Under the pieces are notes generated by a model. It saw only the letters and a program-made list of their open reading frames with translations. It did no database searches and was not told the DNA's origin. From positions 372,001 to 436,000 of the forward strand of contig NZ_JAJJOE010000008.1 of NCBI RefSeq assembly GCF_020907405.1: 64,000 nucleotides of DNA, read 5' to 3'. Below, piece by piece: positions 1 through 7,661 of the stretch. Within the stretch, counting starts at the first letter, position 1; every line of letters begins with the position of its first letter. The position numbers were made by a program, and so were the translations under genes. The stretch comes from Arthrobacter sp. zg-Y769. Its GTDB lineage: Bacteria; Actinomycetota; Actinomycetes; Actinomycetales; Micrococcaceae.

Positions 1-486
1 GTGCGGCAGGCACTGAGGCGGGATGCCGAGACAGCCGCCGCCCGGTCCGAGGCTGACGCGCGGCAGCAGGCCGCCGACCTGCTGGGCAGGGCGCAGGCGG
101 AGGCGGACGATATCCACCGCACCGCGCAGCGCGAAGGTGCCGAAGCCGCCCGGGCCGATGCCGCGGCTTCCTCCGCCCGTGCCCGCCGTCAGGCGCGCCG
201 GACCGTCCTCGCCGAGCAGGAACACCTGCGGTCGCTCCTGGCCGCACAGGTCCAGGAGCAGGTCCGTGAAGTGCGGCGGGACCCGCGCTACCCGCAGATC
301 CTGCGGCGGCTGACCGCGGAGGCGGACCGGATCCTCGGACCGATGGCGTCAGTGACCGAAAGCCACAAGGGGGGCGTGACCGGCACGGCCGGCTCGCGGC
401 GGCTGGACCTGTCGCTGCCCACCCTGGCCGACCAGGCGCTGGAGGACCATTCCGGGGAGGTGCGGCGGCTATGGCACGACGGATGA
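1..486 (+). CDS. V/A-type ATP synthase subunit E (5' end probably outside the window)
   Basis: Peripheral-stalk subunit of a V/A-type rotary ATPase, holding the A/B head against the membrane part. The visible 161 residues begin with a long Ala/Arg/Glu-rich coiled coil (about 1-85). A globular end follows, with a DPRYPQILRRL segment and a C-terminal GVTGTAGSRRLDLSLP...GEVRRLW stretch typical of subunit E. The reading frame is open from the first base, so the GTG at position 1 may not be the true start. Its stop lies inside the next gene (16-base overlap), so it is translated with subunit A. In most bacterial operons C and F genes lie between E and A; here E runs directly into A. Confidence 0.75.
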   Translation: MRQALRRDAETAAARSEADARQQAADLLGRAQAEADDIHRTAQREGAEAARADAAASSARARRQARRTVLAEQEHLRSLLAAQVQEQVREVRRDPRYPQILRRLTAEADRILGPMASVTESHKGGVTGTAGSRRLDLSLPTLADQALEDHSGEVRRLWHDG

Positions 487-2267
487 GGGCTTCGGAACCG
501 GCGGAAACAGGCGGCAGCGGCCGGATCACCCGGGTCAGCGGACCGCTGGTGGAAATCAGCGGCCTGACCGGGCTGTCCATGCTCGAAGTGGTCAATATCG
601 GCCCGGACGGCATTGCCGCGCAGGCGGTATCCATCAACGGGGACCAGGCCACCCTGCAGGCCTACGAATACACCGGCGGGCTGAAGGCCGGCGACCGTGC
701 CGAACGGACCGGCCACCAGCTGGCCGGGCTGCTGGGACCGGGGCTGCTGGGCACCGTCTTCGACGGGCTGCTGCGCCCGCTCTCCTCCGCTCCGCTCTGG
801 CTGACGCAGGAACGGCAGAGCTCAGCCGAGGACCCCGCAGTGCTGGAAACCCGGTGGGAGTTCGCGCCGTCGGTAGCCGTCGGCGAGACCGTGCGGGCCG
901 GACAGGTCCTGGGCACCGTGCCCGGCGTGGGCACAATTGAGTTTCGGGTGCTGGCGCCGCCGTCGGTCTCCGGCGAGGTGACGTGGCTGGCCGAGGGCAA
1001 GGTCCGGCCGCTGGATCCGGTGGCCCGGATCGGCGGCATGGAGGTGCCCCTCGCGCAGCGCTGGCCGGTGCACCGCCCGCGGCCGTTCGGCGAGCGCATC
1101 ACGGATCTGGTGCCGCTGCAGACCGGGCAGCGGGTCCTGGATCTGCTGTTCCCGGTTCCCCGCGGCGCGGCTGCCGCGGTACCCGGCGGCTTCGGCACCG
1201 GCAAGACCCTCACCCTGCAGCAGATCGCCAAGTGGTCCAACGCGGACGTGATTGTCTACGTGGGGTGCGGCGAGCGCGGCAACGAGATGGCCGACGTGCT
1301 GGACGGACTCTCGGGGCTGGACGATCCCCGTACCGGCGGCAAGCTGATTGACCGGACCGTCATCATTGCCAATACCTCCAATATGCCCATGATGGCCCGG
1401 GAAGCGTCCATCGCCTCCGGCGTCACCGTAGCCGAGTTCTTCCGCGACATGGGCTACGACGCCGTCGTGATTGCCGACTCCACCTCCCGCTGGGCCGAGG
1501 CTCTGCGCGAGTTCGCCAACCGCAACGGGGACCTCCCCGCCGAGGAAGGGTATCCGGCCTCCCTCGCCAGTGAGCTCGCCGCGTTCTACGAGCGGGCCGC
1601 CCGGGTGCGGACGCTGGGCGGGGCGACGGCGTCGGTCACCGTGATCGGGGCGGTCTCCCCTCCTGGCGGAGATATGAGCGAACCGGTGACCACCGGCACC
1701 CAGCGCTTTGTCCGCTCGCTGTGGCTGCTGGACCGGGACCTCGCCTACTCCCGGCACTACCCCGCCGTCAGCTGGCGCGGTTCCTTTTCCCGTGACGCCG
1801 AGTCGCTGGGCCGCTGGTACTCCGCCCACGGGGATCCGAGGTGGGCGCAGCGCCGGGCCTCCGCCACCCTGCTCCTCTCGGAGGCGGACCGCCTGACCGC
1901 CTTGGCCGAGATCATCGGCGCCTCCTCCCTCCCCGGACATGAGCAGATGGTCCTGCTCGGCGGGCGCCTGCTGCGCGACGGGGTGCTGCTGCAGAACGCG
2001 CTCAGCCCCAACGACGGCTACAGCTCTGCGGACAAGGGCGGCGCGCTGCTGCAGACGGTGCTGGACGTGGTGGAGACCTGCCAGGCCCTGGTGGCGCGCG
2101 GAGTGCCGCCGGCCGACGTCGACAGCTATGACTTCAGCCCCGTCCTGCGCCTGCGGGAGGACACCGGGCCCACAGATGCCGCCGGCGTGCAGGAGCGCGG
2201 CCGGGCCTTCATCCGGCGCCTGACCGAGGCACTGGACCAGCCACCGACGGGAGATGCCCATGGCTAA
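471..2267 (+). CDS. atpA: V/A-type ATP synthase catalytic subunit A
   Basis: Catalytic, nucleotide-hydrolysing subunit of the V1/A1 head. It has 598 residues, the usual family length, including the non-homologous bulge domain (about 110-190) that separates A from F1 beta subunits. The P-loop GGFGTGKT lies at residues 239-246, followed by CGERGNEM (266-273) and a DSTSRWAEALRE segment. A GGAGG sits 10 bases before the ATG. The start overlaps subunit E, and the stop overlaps the start of subunit B. Family assignment is secure; whether the enzyme makes or hydrolyses ATP, and whether the ion is H+ or Na+, cannot be read from this subunit. Confidence 0.95.
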   Translation: MARRMRASEPAETGGSGRITRVSGPLVEISGLTGLSMLEVVNIGPDGIAAQAVSINGDQATLQAYEYTGGLKAGDRAERTGHQLAGLLGPGLLGTVFDGLLRPLSSAPLWLTQERQSSAEDPAVLETRWEFAPSVAVGETVRAGQVLGTVPGVGTIEFRVLAPPSVSGEVTWLAEGKVRPLDPVARIGGMEVPLAQRWPVHRPRPFGERITDLVPLQTGQRVLDLLFPVPRGAAAAVPGGFGTGKTLTLQQIAKWSNADVIVYVGCGERGNEMADVLDGLSGLDDPRTGGKLIDRTVIIANTSNMPMMAREASIASGVTVAEFFRDMGYDAVVIADSTSRWAEALREFANRNGDLPAEEGYPASLASELAAFYERAARVRTLGGATASVTVIGAVSPPGGDMSEPVTTGTQRFVRSLWLLDRDLAYSRHYPAVSWRGSFSRDAESLGRWYSAHGDPRWAQRRASATLLLSEADRLTALAEIIGASSLPGHEQMVLLGGRLLRDGVLLQNALSPNDGYSSADKGGALLQTVLDVVETCQALVARGVPPADVDSYDFSPVLRLREDTGPTDAAGVQERGRAFIRRLTEALDQPPTGDAHG

Positions 2268-3642
2268 CAGCCACCGAGCGCAGGTAGGCCACAGTGACGT
2301 GCGTGAACTGCGCGGACCGCTGCTGGTCCTCGGGGACACGGAGGGCGTCGGCTGGGACGAGTTCGCCACGGTGGACGTCGAGGGCGGCCCCCAGCGGCAT
2401 GGCTTGGTGCTGGAGGTCGACGGCGACGAGACCACCCTGCAGGTCCTCGAAGGTACCGAGGGCATGGCACTGGGCGGAGTGGAAGTCCGCTTCCAGGGCC
2501 GGCCGCTGGCAGTACCGGTGGGCCCCGGCTGGCTGGGCCGGGTGTGCAACGGGCGCGGTGAACCGCTCGACGGCGGTCCGCCCGTCACCGCCGAGGACAC
2601 CTCTCCCGTGGGTGGCTGGCCGCTGAACCCCGTCTACCGGGAACCGCCGCAGGACCCGGTGATCACCGGCGTCTCCGTAGTGGATGCCCTTACCACCCTG
2701 GTCCGCGGCCAGAAGCTGCCGATCTTCTCCATCCCCGGGCTGCCGCACCTGACCCTGGCCACCCAGATCGCCGCGCAGGCCACCGCATCCTCCGGACGGG
2801 CCTTCCGGGTGGTGTTCGCCGCCATGGGGATGACCCATGCCGATATCGCCTATATCCGCGACCGGCTGGAGGAACGCTCCGCCGCCGGTGAACTGGTCCT
2901 GCTGCTCAACGCCGCGGATGATCCGGTGATTGAACGGATCCTCACCCCGCGCATTGCCCTGACCATCGCGGAGTCCCTGGCCTACGACTACGGCTCGGAC
3001 GTGCTGGTGGTGATGTCGGATATGACCAGCTACGCCGAGGCGGTACGTGAGGTCTCCGCCGCCCGCCGGGAGATCCCCGCCCGGCGCGGCTACCCCGGCT
3101 ACCTGTACAGCGACCTGGCTGAGCTGTACGAACGCTGCGGCCGGGTCCGGGGGCGGGAGGGTTCGGTGACCGTTGTGCCGGTGCTGACCATGCCAGCCGG
3201 GGACATCACCCATCCGGTGCCGGACCTCACCGGCTACATCACCGAGGGGCAGGTGGTGCTCGACGGCGACATCGATGCCCGCGGCATCTACCCGCCGGTG
3301 GACGTGCTCTCCTCGCTGTCACGTCTCATGCGCAGCGGCGCCGGCCGGGGACGGACCCGGGAGGACCACCTCGACGTCGCGGCCCAGATCCTCTCAGCGA
3401 TGGCCCGCGCCCGGTCCGCCGCGGAACTGGCCGAACTGGTAGGGGCTGCGGCGCTGAGCGAAACCGACAAGGCGTATATCGAGTTCCGGACCGTGGTGGA
3501 GAAGGAACTGCTCAACCAGGGACGGGACGAACTGCGCACCCTGGAGCAGACGCTGGACCTGGCCTGGCAGGCACTGTCCCTGCTGCCGCGGCGGGAACTC
3601 ACCATGCTGTCCGCCGAGTTCCTGGACCGGTACCTGCCGTGA
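2260..3642 (+). CDS. atpB: V/A-type ATP synthase regulatory subunit B
   Basis: Non-catalytic partner of subunit A in the hexameric head, 460 residues. As expected for B, the P-loop is replaced by a FSIPGLPHLTLA segment (about 150-160). A MSDMTSYAEAVREVSAARREIPARRGYPGYLYSDLAELYERCGR stretch, quoted here only as its DMTSYAEA and RRGYPGYLYSDL motifs, identifies the family. Two in-frame ATGs exist. I chose 2260 because GGGAG at 2249-2253 sits six bases before it, whereas it would abut the ATG at 2254. The gene overlaps the end of subunit A by eight bases and the start of subunit D by four (GTGA). Confidence 0.94.
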   Translation: MANSHRAQVGHSDVRELRGPLLVLGDTEGVGWDEFATVDVEGGPQRHGLVLEVDGDETTLQVLEGTEGMALGGVEVRFQGRPLAVPVGPGWLGRVCNGRGEPLDGGPPVTAEDTSPVGGWPLNPVYREPPQDPVITGVSVVDALTTLVRGQKLPIFSIPGLPHLTLATQIAAQATASSGRAFRVVFAAMGMTHADIAYIRDRLEERSAAGELVLLLNAADDPVIERILTPRIALTIAESLAYDYGSDVLVVMSDMTSYAEAVREVSAARREIPARRGYPGYLYSDLAELYERCGRVRGREGSVTVVPVLTMPAGDITHPVPDLTGYITEGQVVLDGDIDARGIYPPVDVLSSLSRLMRSGAGRGRTREDHLDVAAQILSAMARARSAAELAELVGAAALSETDKAYIEFRTVVEKELLNQGRDELRTLEQTLDLAWQALSLLPRRELTMLSAEFLDRYLP

Positions 3643-4238
3643 GCGGGTTCCGGTCCGGCGGCAGCCGGGCCGAACGGTCCGAGGTGCAGCGCCGGCTCGC
3701 CACGGCCCGGCGCGGAGCCGAACTGCTGGACCGGAAGCAGCGCATCCTGCAGGCGGCCATCGAGGGCCTGCAGGAGCGGGCGGATGCGGGCACCCGTGCC
3801 TGGGAAACCGCCGCCCGGGAGGCTGCGGTGTGGCTGCAGCGCAGTACCGGGCTGGACGGTGCGGACCGCCTGCTGGAGGCCGCACCGCCGGACGCCGCTG
3901 TCGCCGTCGTGCAGTGGGGCGGGGCCATGGGCATCTCGTATCCCGAGGCGGCGTCCTGCACCGTGCCGCCGGCTCCTCCCGCCGGCGGCAGTTCCGCCCT
4001 GGCGTTTGCGGCGGCGGCGCACCGGGCGGCGTTGGAGGCGGCCGTGGCTGCTGCGGCCGGGCAACGCGCGCTGCTTCTCGTGTCGGAGGAGCTTGCCGCC
4101 ACCCGAACGCGGCAGCGGGCCGTGGAGAACCGGTGGATCCCCCGGCTGGAGGAACAGTTGACGGCCATCGAACGCCGGATCGCCGAACAGGAACTGGAGG
4201 AAAGCCTGCGGCTGCGCTGGGCCGCCGGGCTGATGTGA
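3639..4238 (+). CDS. atpD: V/A-type ATP synthase subunit D
   Basis: Central rotor-shaft subunit that turns inside the A/B head. It has 199 residues with long amphipathic helices at both ends: an N-terminal RRLATARRGAELLDRKQRIL-type segment and a C-terminal RTRQRAVENRWIPRLE-type segment, the arrangement of subunit D. The Ala/Pro-rich middle differs from better-known homologues. The GTG start overlaps the stop of subunit B (GTGA), so it is translationally coupled. This is the last ATPase gene: the next 250 bases hold a palindrome and then a new operon. No subunit F, C, I or K gene is seen downstream, so those must lie upstream of the window or be missing. Confidence 0.85.
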   Translation: MSGFRSGGSRAERSEVQRRLATARRGAELLDRKQRILQAAIEGLQERADAGTRAWETAAREAAVWLQRSTGLDGADRLLEAAPPDAAVAVVQWGGAMGISYPEAASCTVPPAPPAGGSSALAFAAAAHRAALEAAVAAAAGQRALLLVSEELAATRTRQRAVENRWIPRLEEQLTAIERRIAEQELEESLRLRWAAGLM

Positions 4239-4262
4239 GGGCGGCGGACGGAGGCCACAGGA

Positions 4263-4321
4263 ATCGATAGGGCACTAGTTACCGTTTTCAGCCCGGCTTC
4301 GGTAACTACTGCACTTTCGAT
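4263..4321. repeat. Long palindrome, 22-nt arms (family shared with 10.7 kb)
   Basis: Left arm 4263-4284 and right arm 4300-4321 are inverted copies (19 of 22 match) around a 15-base loop starting TTTT. Both arms fit ATCGA-N3-(T/G)GCA-N4-TTACCG when the left arm is allowed one central mismatch, and the palindromes at 10695-10784 fit the same scheme. It lies 24 bases after the ATPase operon and 170 bases before the ABC importer, so it could be a terminator of the first, an operator for the second, or a dispersed repeat. Confidence 0.7.
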
Positions 4322-4490
4322 CGGAGCCCTGCCGATCCTGCCCGGGGCAGCCACCTGCCTTGCCGACCGGCTGCTCGGCCGGTCCGACAGGCCGGTCGGA
4401 AACGTGGCCTAAATCACTTTGATGTACTAGCCTCGCCAGCAACAGGGCCTTTGGCGCCTGTCTGGGGAAGTCGTGGATCAAAGGAGAACC

Positions 4491-5816
4491 ATGCGCGGCA
4501 TAAAGAAGACGTTTATGGCAGTGACGGTCGTGGGGTTGGCGCTCACCGGCTGCTCGGGCGATTCCGGCGGGGAGGACTCCCAGACCCTGCTGATTGCGTA
4601 CAAGAAGGCCGACCCCGTCCTCGAATCCCTGATGGAAAACACCAAAGAGCAGTTTGAGGCTGCCAACGAGGGCATCACCGTGGAACTGAGCCCGATTGAG
4701 GGCAACGACGACGATTACGCGACCAAGCTGGCCCTCTCGCAGCGCTCCCCCGACACCGCTCCGGACGTCTTCGTGGAGGATTCGTTCAAACTGCGGGCCG
4801 ACGTCGACGCCGGCTACGTCCTCGCGCTGGACGAATACCTCGCTGACTGGGAGGACTGGGACGCGTTCAACGAAACCGCGAAGGAAGCCGGAACGGGCGA
4901 CGACGGCGGCATCTACGCGGTCCCGCTGGAAGCCGACACCCGGGTCATTTGGTACAACCAGAATGTCCTGGGCGCAGCCGGCATCGAGCTGCCCTGGCAG
5001 CCCCAAAACTGGGAGGACCTGCTGGAGATGGCCCGCACCGTCAAGGCAGCCAACCCCGATGTGGTGCCGTTCAGCATGTATGCAGGCACCATGCAGAGCT
5101 TCTACGAACTGCTGTACGGCACCGAAGACGGTGCCCTGTACGACGAGGACGAACAGAAGTGGGTCGTCGGCTCCCAGGGGTTCATCGATTCACTGGACTT
5201 CCTGAAGACCATCTACGACGAAGGGCTGGCGGTCACTCCGGCCCAGGCGCTGGATCCGAACATCTGGCAGGAGATTGTGGGCGACATGCTGCCGCAGGAC
5301 CGCATGGGTGCCACGGTCGAGGGCTCCTACGCCCCGCAGTTCTGGCAGGAAGGGGCGGATTATGAATGGCCGGAATACGGCGAAGTGATGGCGACCTCCC
5401 CGTTCCCCACCCAGAACGGACAGGAGCCCGGCGCCGTGAGCATGTCCGGCGGCTGGACCCTCGCCGTGGGTGCCGGAAGCGAAAACCCCGAGCTGGCCGT
5501 GGACTTCGTGAAGATGGCCATGAACTTCGACAACTCGCTGGCCTACACGGTGGACGCCTCAAAGATAGCCGTGCGCAACGACGTCGCGGAAACCACCGAA
5601 TACCAGGAGATGAACCCCTTCGCCAAGGAGGTCACCGAGGTGCTCGAAGTGAGCCGCTACCGCCCGGCAACCGCCGACTTCGCCGAAATCGACACTGCGG
5701 TGCTCACGGCGACCCAGGAGGTAGTGGCCGGAGGCAAGAGCCCGGAGGAGGCGGCAGCCGACTATGACGAGGCCCTGAAACAGATCGTCGGCGAAGACAA
5801 CGTCATTGAAAAGTAG
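4491..5816 (+). CDS. Sugar ABC transporter substrate-binding lipoprotein
   Basis: Extracellular solute-binding protein of the carbohydrate family 1 type, 441 residues, which captures a sugar and delivers it to the permeases encoded next. A Lys-rich N-terminus and hydrophobic stretch end in a lipobox LTGC, with the lipidated cysteine at residue 21. After the signal come the usual alternating alpha/beta lobes (for example AVPLEADTRVIWYNQN and a Trp-rich PWQPQNWEDLLE region). The ATG at 4491 is chosen because AAAGGAG ends five bases upstream; an in-frame GTG at 4473 has no such site. It is the first gene of a four-gene unit ending with an alpha-mannosidase, so manno-oligosaccharides are the likely ligand (inference). 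Confidence 0.88.
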   Translation: MRGIKKTFMAVTVVGLALTGCSGDSGGEDSQTLLIAYKKADPVLESLMENTKEQFEAANEGITVELSPIEGNDDDYATKLALSQRSPDTAPDVFVEDSFKLRADVDAGYVLALDEYLADWEDWDAFNETAKEAGTGDDGGIYAVPLEADTRVIWYNQNVLGAAGIELPWQPQNWEDLLEMARTVKAANPDVVPFSMYAGTMQSFYELLYGTEDGALYDEDEQKWVVGSQGFIDSLDFLKTIYDEGLAVTPAQALDPNIWQEIVGDMLPQDRMGATVEGSYAPQFWQEGADYEWPEYGEVMATSPFPTQNGQEPGAVSMSGGWTLAVGAGSENPELAVDFVKMAMNFDNSLAYTVDASKIAVRNDVAETTEYQEMNPFAKEVTEVLEVSRYRPATADFAEIDTAVLTATQEVVAGGKSPEEAAADYDEALKQIVGEDNVIEK

Positions 5817-5832
5817 TCCCGGCTTGTCGGGC

Positions 5833-6795
5833 ATGTCCCCTGCCCGCGCCGCCGGCGCGACCGCGGCCCGGGACCGGGACCAGCCGGTTCGGGAGGCTCC
5901 CCGCCCGCGGACACCGCCGGCGTCCGTGCGGCTGCGGCAGGCCGTCCGCCTGCTGCCGCTGCTGCCCGCCGTCGTACTGCTTCTGGTGTTCCTCGGGGGA
6001 CCCATCCTGTGGGCCTTCTACGGTTCGTTCACCGATGCAGGCCTCACCGGCGCCAGTGCCCGGAACCCGGAATGGATCGGGCTGGACAACTACCGCACCC
6101 TGCTCACCGATCCGCAGTTTCCGCACTCCCTGTGGCTGACGTTCCTGTTTGTCCTCGGATCCGCCGTCATCGGCCAGAACTGCCTGGGGCTGGCGCTGGC
6201 CCTGGTGATGCAGCGCGCCAACCGCGTGGTGGCTGCGGTGGCGGGCACCTGTGTGGTGGCGGCATGGGTGCTGCCGGAAATTGTTGCTGCTTTTATTGCC
6301 TACGCGTTCTTCTTCCGGGACGGAATGCTGAACCAGCTCACCGGGCTTGCGGGGCTGCCCGTAGTGGACTGGCTCTACGAATACCCCATGCTGGCCCTGG
6401 TATTTGCGAACATCTGGCGGGGCACCGCCTTTTCGATGATGAACTACCAGGCCGCATTGAACGACGTCCCGCCGGAGATCACCGAATCGGCAACCATCGA
6501 CGGCGCCGGCGGAATGCAGCGGCTGCGGTTCATCACGCTGCCCATGATCAAGAGCAGCATCGCCACCAACCTGATGCTGATCACGCTGCTGACCCTGGGC
6601 ACGTTCACCCTCATCTACGTAGTGACCGGCGGCGGGCCGCTCAATGCCAGCACCACGCTGCCGATCATGGCTTACGAGCAGGCCTTCCAATACGGCGACA
6701 TCGGCTACGGCACCGCCATTGCCGTTGTGATGCTGCTTATCGGAGCGGTGTTCTCCATCGCCTATATCCGCATGCTGCGGGAAAGGAAGGACTAG
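5833..6795 (+). CDS. Sugar ABC transporter permease, MalF-like
   Basis: Inner-membrane permease of a carbohydrate importer, about 320 residues with six membrane helices. The first is at about residues 40-60 (LLPLLPAVVLLLVFLGGP). The EAA loop, which docks the ATPase, is seen as TESATIDGAGGMQRLRFITLP. The ATG at 5833 lies 16 bases after the binding-protein stop; an in-frame TTG at 5806 overlaps that stop and is the alternative start. Neither has a strong ribosome site, so translation is probably coupled. It pairs with the MalG-like permease that follows. Confidence 0.88.
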   Translation: MSPARAAGATAARDRDQPVREAPRPRTPPASVRLRQAVRLLPLLPAVVLLLVFLGGPILWAFYGSFTDAGLTGASARNPEWIGLDNYRTLLTDPQFPHSLWLTFLFVLGSAVIGQNCLGLALALVMQRANRVVAAVAGTCVVAAWVLPEIVAAFIAYAFFFRDGMLNQLTGLAGLPVVDWLYEYPMLALVFANIWRGTAFSMMNYQAALNDVPPEITESATIDGAGGMQRLRFITLPMIKSSIATNLMLITLLTLGTFTLIYVVTGGGPLNASTTLPIMAYEQAFQYGDIGYGTAIAVVMLLIGAVFSIAYIRMLRERKD

Positions 6796-6798
6796 TCC

Positions 6799-7653
6799 AT
6801 GGCCGCCGTCGCCACCGCCGCCCCCGCCCGGGGGGCCGGCAAAACCCGCAGCGCCCGCACTGCCAATATCGTGCTGGTGCTGCTGGCAGCCTGCTTCCTG
6901 CTTCCGCTTACCTGGCTGCTGGCCGCCTCAGTGAACGCCGATGCCAGCTACGAGCTGGCGATACCGACGACCCTCACCCTGGAGAACTTCGCCGCCATTA
7001 TGACGGCGCAGCAGACGTTCATTCCCCTGTTGAACAGCTTCATCCTCGCCGTCGGCTCCGCGTTGGTCACCGTCACGGCCGCGGTGCTCGCTGCCTACCC
7101 GCTTTCCCGCTACCAGATGCGCTTCAAGCGCCCGTTTATGTACACCATCCTCTTCGGCACCTGCCTGCCGATCACCGCGATCATGGTTCCGGTGTACAGC
7201 CTGTTCGTGCAGCTGAACCTGCTGGATTCACTGGCCGGCACCATCTTCTTTATGGGCGCCACCTTCCTGCCGATCGCGATCTGGATGACCAAGAACTTCA
7301 TGGACTCCGTGCCCGTGTCCCTGGAGGAGGCGGCCTGGATTGACGGGGCTTCCTCCATGAAGGCGCTGTTCTACGTGGTGCTCCCGCTGATGCGGCCGGG
7401 TCTGGCAGTGGTGTTCATCTTCGTGTTCCTGGAGGCATGGGGAAACTTCTTCGTCCCGTTCATCCTCCTCTTCTCGCCCGACAGCCAGCCTGCGGCAGTG
7501 AGCATCTTCCGCTTCTTCGACGAGTACGGCGGCGTGGCCTACGGCGAGCTGGCGGCCTTCTCCATCCTGTACTCGCTTCCCGTGATCGTTCTCTACATCG
7601 TTTCCCGTGCCTTGGGCGGCTCGTTTGCCCTCAGCGGGGCCATGAAAGGCTAA
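6799..7653 (+). CDS. Sugar ABC transporter permease, MalG-like
   Basis: Second half of the permease pair, 284 residues with six membrane helices. A single N-terminal helix (about 25-47) is followed by the conserved binding-protein-dependent permease core, whose EAA loop reads LEEAAWIDGASSMKALFYVVLP. GGAAGG precedes the ATG, which starts three bases after the MalF-like gene. No ATP-binding subunit is encoded in this unit. In many actinobacteria such importers share an MsiK-type ATPase encoded elsewhere; that is an inference here. Confidence 0.9.
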   Translation: MAAVATAAPARGAGKTRSARTANIVLVLLAACFLLPLTWLLAASVNADASYELAIPTTLTLENFAAIMTAQQTFIPLLNSFILAVGSALVTVTAAVLAAYPLSRYQMRFKRPFMYTILFGTCLPITAIMVPVYSLFVQLNLLDSLAGTIFFMGATFLPIAIWMTKNFMDSVPVSLEEAAWIDGASSMKALFYVVLPLMRPGLAVVFIFVFLEAWGNFFVPFILLFSPDSQPAAVSIFRFFDEYGGVAYGELAAFSILYSLPVIVLYIVSRALGGSFALSGAMKG

Positions 7654-7661
7654 GGTGCCTG

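Noticed and set aside
822-2600. 592-codon open frame opposite the ATPase A and B genes
   Set aside because: Antisense shadow crossing two confirmed genes.
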